NCBI GenBank assembly: GCA_001579985.1
Contig: LRSR01012800.1
Span: 1 to 21,719, forward strand
Origin: Hypsibius dujardini
Taxonomy: Eukaryota > Tardigrada > Eutardigrada > Parachela > Hypsibiidae
Direction: 5' to 3'
Length of the DNA stretch: 21,719 nucleotides
Made by a program: the position numbers and the translations under genes. Below the pieces are notes generated by a model that had not been told where the DNA came from, made no database searches, and saw only the letters and a list, made by a program, of their open reading frames with translations. This document shows, one piece after another, positions 18,748-21,719 of this stretch (positions within the stretch are counted from its first letter, which is position 1; the number at the start of each line of letters is the position of its first letter).

Positions 18748-19439
18748 TCTCCCCTGTCGACATCTCTTTGTGTGTGCGTGGGAATCTCTATCAGGTTCCC
18801 TCAGCCGAACCCCGAAATCGAATAATGCTCAATCCCCGGGAAGAAAGGGTCGCCCACACACTGTGATTGATAGCGATTCTTCCACAGGCGACATTGTGTC
18901 GGCTTTGCCTCGCCTAATGGCGAAGACATGTTAAGAAATCAAAGTGGAAAAAAACACCACACGCACTTTGCGCGATTTTCCGACTGACATTCTCATCATC
19001 CTTTGTACACACAACTGCCGGGACGCACGCGGTGGTGATACGCCACCACCCCCGGACCAGACACCCACAATCAGCCGGCTACTCCGACGGAGGCGTTCAA
19101 TATGCCGGCATCAATTTAACAAATTACCACGCTGTAATTGGGAAGATTAGACCAGACAGAACGTATGTAAAGAAAAACGGAGAGCGCGCGAGAGCAAGAG
19201 AGGACCACATGCTGTACAAGCTGTCATGGACGTTTTACAACAAACAATGCTGGAAAAAAGTCTCAGAAAAATGGGAGACGAGACTGTCAGACCTGCCTAG
19301 ACGGGGGTGGGCCCGCTGACTCTTCACAATCCCGTCCTAGCTAGCACACAAAAGAGGCGTATGATGATGGGTCTGTCTGACGCTACTGAGCATTGCCGGA
19401 TGAAAAAGTCGCTCTTTCAATCACCCACACACAAACAGC
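18748..19439. other. Convergent 3' flanks of MESD and the phosducin-like gene
   Basis: Untranslated or intergenic DNA between two tail-to-tail stop codons 692 bp apart. No canonical AATAAA is seen on either strand. The open frames here (18944-19150, 19032-19319, 19307-19537) are Arg/Pro-rich and featureless. No gene is called. Confidence 0.55.
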
Positions 19440-21215
19440 TCAGTCACTGTCGTCGTCATTGCTTGTTTGTTTTCCCGTGCGGAGGATGCTCGGCACTAGA
19501 GTTCTGTCCTGGAGGACGCCGTGCCTGGAATAGATAAACAAAAAGGCATCACGACACGAGCAATTTTCATGCACTCCAGCTGTACTGTACAACGACGCAT
19601 GGTGTTTTGCGGTCTGGTCCCATGCAATACAAACTTAAGTGGCTCAACCAAGCATAAAAGTACTTGAGCGCAACTTCAAACGGGAGGAAATCTGCCCCGG
19701 GAGGATGACTTACTCGATCAGGAAACTTTCCACGTCCGACCCATAAATTTCTTCCCCAAACCTTAAAAAGAAGCAGGCTTTGAATGAAATCACAAAACAA
19801 GTGAGCTCAATAAATTGTGATTGATTTATCTGCGTGTCCCAAAAATAGATCCAAAATACCCAAATTTCAGGCTTACTTACTCCTTAACAAGGTCAACGTA
19901 ATTGCCTACTAAATCGCCATTCCGGTAGGCCAGGAGGGCGGGGAGACCGCTGGTCTTGAATTTCATGCTAACGTTCAACTGTAAAAAATAGAGAGGAAGA
20001 CCGATCAGCAAAATTGCAGACAGGCACACGAGAGTTTTACCTTGGAAGACTTGACTTGGCAAAATTTCACAGTCGGGTATTCGGTGGCCAAATACTGTAG
20101 CGCATTCTTCATGCTGGCGCATCCTGGTGCGCGGTCTTCGTAGAGAAGAATCAGCACCAGCGCCGTCTTGGAGACATTATCAGCGGAGTCGAGGAAAGCG
20201 TCCGCAGAGTCCAACTCGAAGATCCGACCGAAGACGTTGCATGATTTCTTCCGTGATCTAATCAGCTCCTTCATTCGTTTCTCGAGATACTCTGCCATGA
20301 CTTCGTCATCCGAGTCACCCGCAGCTGCTGCTGATGCCGCTGCAGGCGGCTTGCTCTTTCCCTTCTGTTTGTCCCGCTCCTCTTCCAGCTAGCAGTGCGG
20401 GTAAGACAGAGATTTAACCACATTTGCATACTGAATGTCTCCTAATCACAAAGCCCATAAAAACATAGTACGCACTAAGGTCAAGGCCCTGATTTCGTGA
20501 GAGAGTTGCTATTTGGGGCAGTTACTAGGGAGGAACTTGAAAGCGATGAAGTTTTTGACTGGATGACAGCATGATATTTCTGACGATACTTCAATTGCAA
20601 CACAATTTACAAAACGAATACGCCGTTATAAAGGCAGTTAAATACAGATCACCAGACATGATGAAACAGACAATTCAAGCAGACACGAGCGAAAGGAACA
20701 AGAGACACCCTGGACCAGGTAGACAAACGCCTGTTGAAATGACTGCCTTCCGCTGCTGTTAGAGTTCATCAATAGTAATTACTCCCGCTTCGCTGGAGCG
20801 AAAAGCGAACCCGTTGAATGGGTGCGGATATTGATACACTCTGACCAGCATTCAGTCGCTTTCCAAACGGGAGTAATCCATTATTGTTTTTGAACGTGTA
20901 TTAGGTAACGCCCTCGTCATTTGCCCATCCCCCGCGCCTTCACGGCCAGCTGTTATTCCACCCTAATCCCCGTCCACTCCCTGTATGCCCACCCCGATCC
21001 CACTTCCGGAACGCGGGAAGACCCGCAATTCTGCACTAGATACCGTAGTTGCCGTGTGTGACTAGCCGATGTGACTAAACGAATCTTACATGCGAGCGTG
21101 TGGTAGCGGAGAGCTTTTTGGCCAGCATCAGTCGTTCCTCCTCCTGTTGCTGACGTTTCTCCGATTCTAATTGCTTAAATCTTTGCCAGTCTCTGATGAC
21201 CCCCTTGGGACCTGT
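19440..21215 (-). CDS. PDCL: Phosducin-like protein 1 (PhLP1), 5' exon(s) outside window
   Basis: Five exons, from the 5' side: 21090-21215, 20041-20388, 19881-19978, 19714-19761, 19440-19524. They give 234 C-terminal residues, all phases matching. PhLP1 is a co-chaperone that works with the CCT chaperonin to fold G-beta and assemble G-beta-gamma. Seen: TGPKGVIRDWQRFKQLESEK, the phosducin-family helix-1 motif that contacts G-beta; a charged linker (SDDEVMAEYLEKRMKEL); and the thioredoxin-like domain FGRIFELDSADAFLDSADN, LILLYEDRAPGCASMKNALQ, YLATEYPTVKFCQVKSSK, TSGLPALLAYRNGDLVGNYV and GSDVESFLIEHGVL. The tail is acidic (SNDDDSD). TGPKGVI separates PhLP1/phosducin from PDCL2/3. The last coding exon is easy to miss: reading through gives IE-stop at 19715, but GTAAGT there splices to 19524 and restores the family C-terminus. 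The first exon (about 50-70 residues in relatives) was not found up to 21719. Confidence 0.94.
20770..20886. repeat. Short inverted-repeat element in a PDCL intron
   Basis: CAATAGTAATTACTCCCGCT at the left end pairs with AGTAATCCATTATTG after ACGGG at the right end, about 22 bp with two or three mismatches, enclosing about 75 bp. It looks like a small MITE in the 701-nt intron 20389-21089. Target duplication not clear. Confidence 0.6.
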
Positions 21216-21719
21216 CTGCAAAGAGGGGAAAGAGCCAATGTTAATGAAAGTAGAAACATTAGCAAAGACGTTTACGATGATTAATTAAGACGGCCGCGAG
21301 TCATGCGTAGAGATGATACCACGACCAGCAGACGTATGCGATTTCGTGAACACTGGATGCCCTTTAACGGGCACTATTTTTCGGGATGGAAAAACATATG
21401 ACAGCGCAGGTGTTCGCGAAAATAAGGTAGATTTCACATCAACACCACTGTAACCGGATTCTTTCAAGCTTGTGCCTAACAGACCCTTTACGTAGGCTAT
21501 TCCTATAGAACGAACCCCTTCGCAAAGAAAAAAAACAAGAACCGGAACAAGAAAATCAGTTGCAAAATTTCTTTGTTGTGTTCTGCTATCATTATCATCA
21601 TCAATTCTCTGTCCGGAGAAATATACCTTTCAATATATCGAACAGAAATTGTTACCACTGGTTAATATTTCCAAGCTTTTATATTATCCTGATTAGTAAA
21701 TATACATACAGATAGAAAA
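21216..21719. other. Upstream intron or 5' region of the phosducin-like gene
   Basis: A good acceptor (TGTCTGCAG read on the opposite strand's complement, ending at 21216) shows that this is intron on the minus strand at least near 21216. No exon encoding a phosducin N-terminus is seen. The open frame at 21285-21467 has no family similarity. Confidence 0.55.

Noticed and set aside
1-21719. CRISPR array, bacterial operon or phage module
   Set aside because: The spliced genes, the MESD/PDCL/MRPS9 set and the poly(A) signal show an animal nuclear genome; the repeats are micro- and minisatellites or foldbacks, without regularly spaced unique spacers.

Overview
The window is nuclear DNA of an animal, most likely a small-genome invertebrate. 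The genes are split by mostly short GT-AG introns (about 60-530 nt, many under 110). Their set is metazoan: MESD, a phosducin-like protein, a GPI-anchored Ly6 protein, a CTR-type copper transporter homologue, UTP11 and mitochondrial uS9. Non-coding DNA is full of short foldback/MITE-like elements and TTGA-type tetranucleotide repeats. The phylum cannot be fixed from this window; a tardigrade-like or other compact protostome genome is only a guess. Nearly all open frames longer than 60 codons are chance. The real proteins are built from short exons, which I joined by splice signals, phase and homology.

Layout. 1-973: microsatellite and empty sequence. 974-1465 (+): intronless SLC31/CTR-like membrane protein. 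1466-3467: repeats, including a pair of inverted pyrimidine/purine arrays. 3468-5211 (-): four-exon secreted, GPI-anchored Ly6/uPAR protein. 5212-10200: gene-poor, with a hAT-type MITE carrying a perfect 8-bp target duplication (6058-6259), a 21-bp minisatellite followed by a possible 75-aa ORF (7572-7799), nested inverted repeats (8131-8521) and a 610-bp foldback (8529-9138). 10204-11039 (+): promoter with GC, CCAAT and TATA boxes and a three-exon gene for a 92-aa hydrophilic protein made of two repeats. 12335-13767 (+): UTP11, seven exons. 13818-14046: foldback element between two convergent genes. 14129-17165 (-): MRPS9, fifteen exons, with a hidden 13-nt last coding exon and a GC-AG intron. 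17678-18747 (+): MESD, three exons, head-to-head with MRPS9. 19440-21215 (-): phosducin-like protein 1, five exons visible, 5' end outside the window.

The genes are not an operon and share no pathway. UTP11 works in nucleolar 18S rRNA processing, MRPS9 in the mitochondrial small subunit, MESD in ER folding of LDL-receptor-family proteins, and PhLP1 in CCT-dependent folding of G-beta. The last four genes alternate as convergent and divergent pairs, typical of a compact genome. The least explained items are the duplicated 92-aa protein, the CTR homologue without its pore methionines, and the density of palindromic elements.
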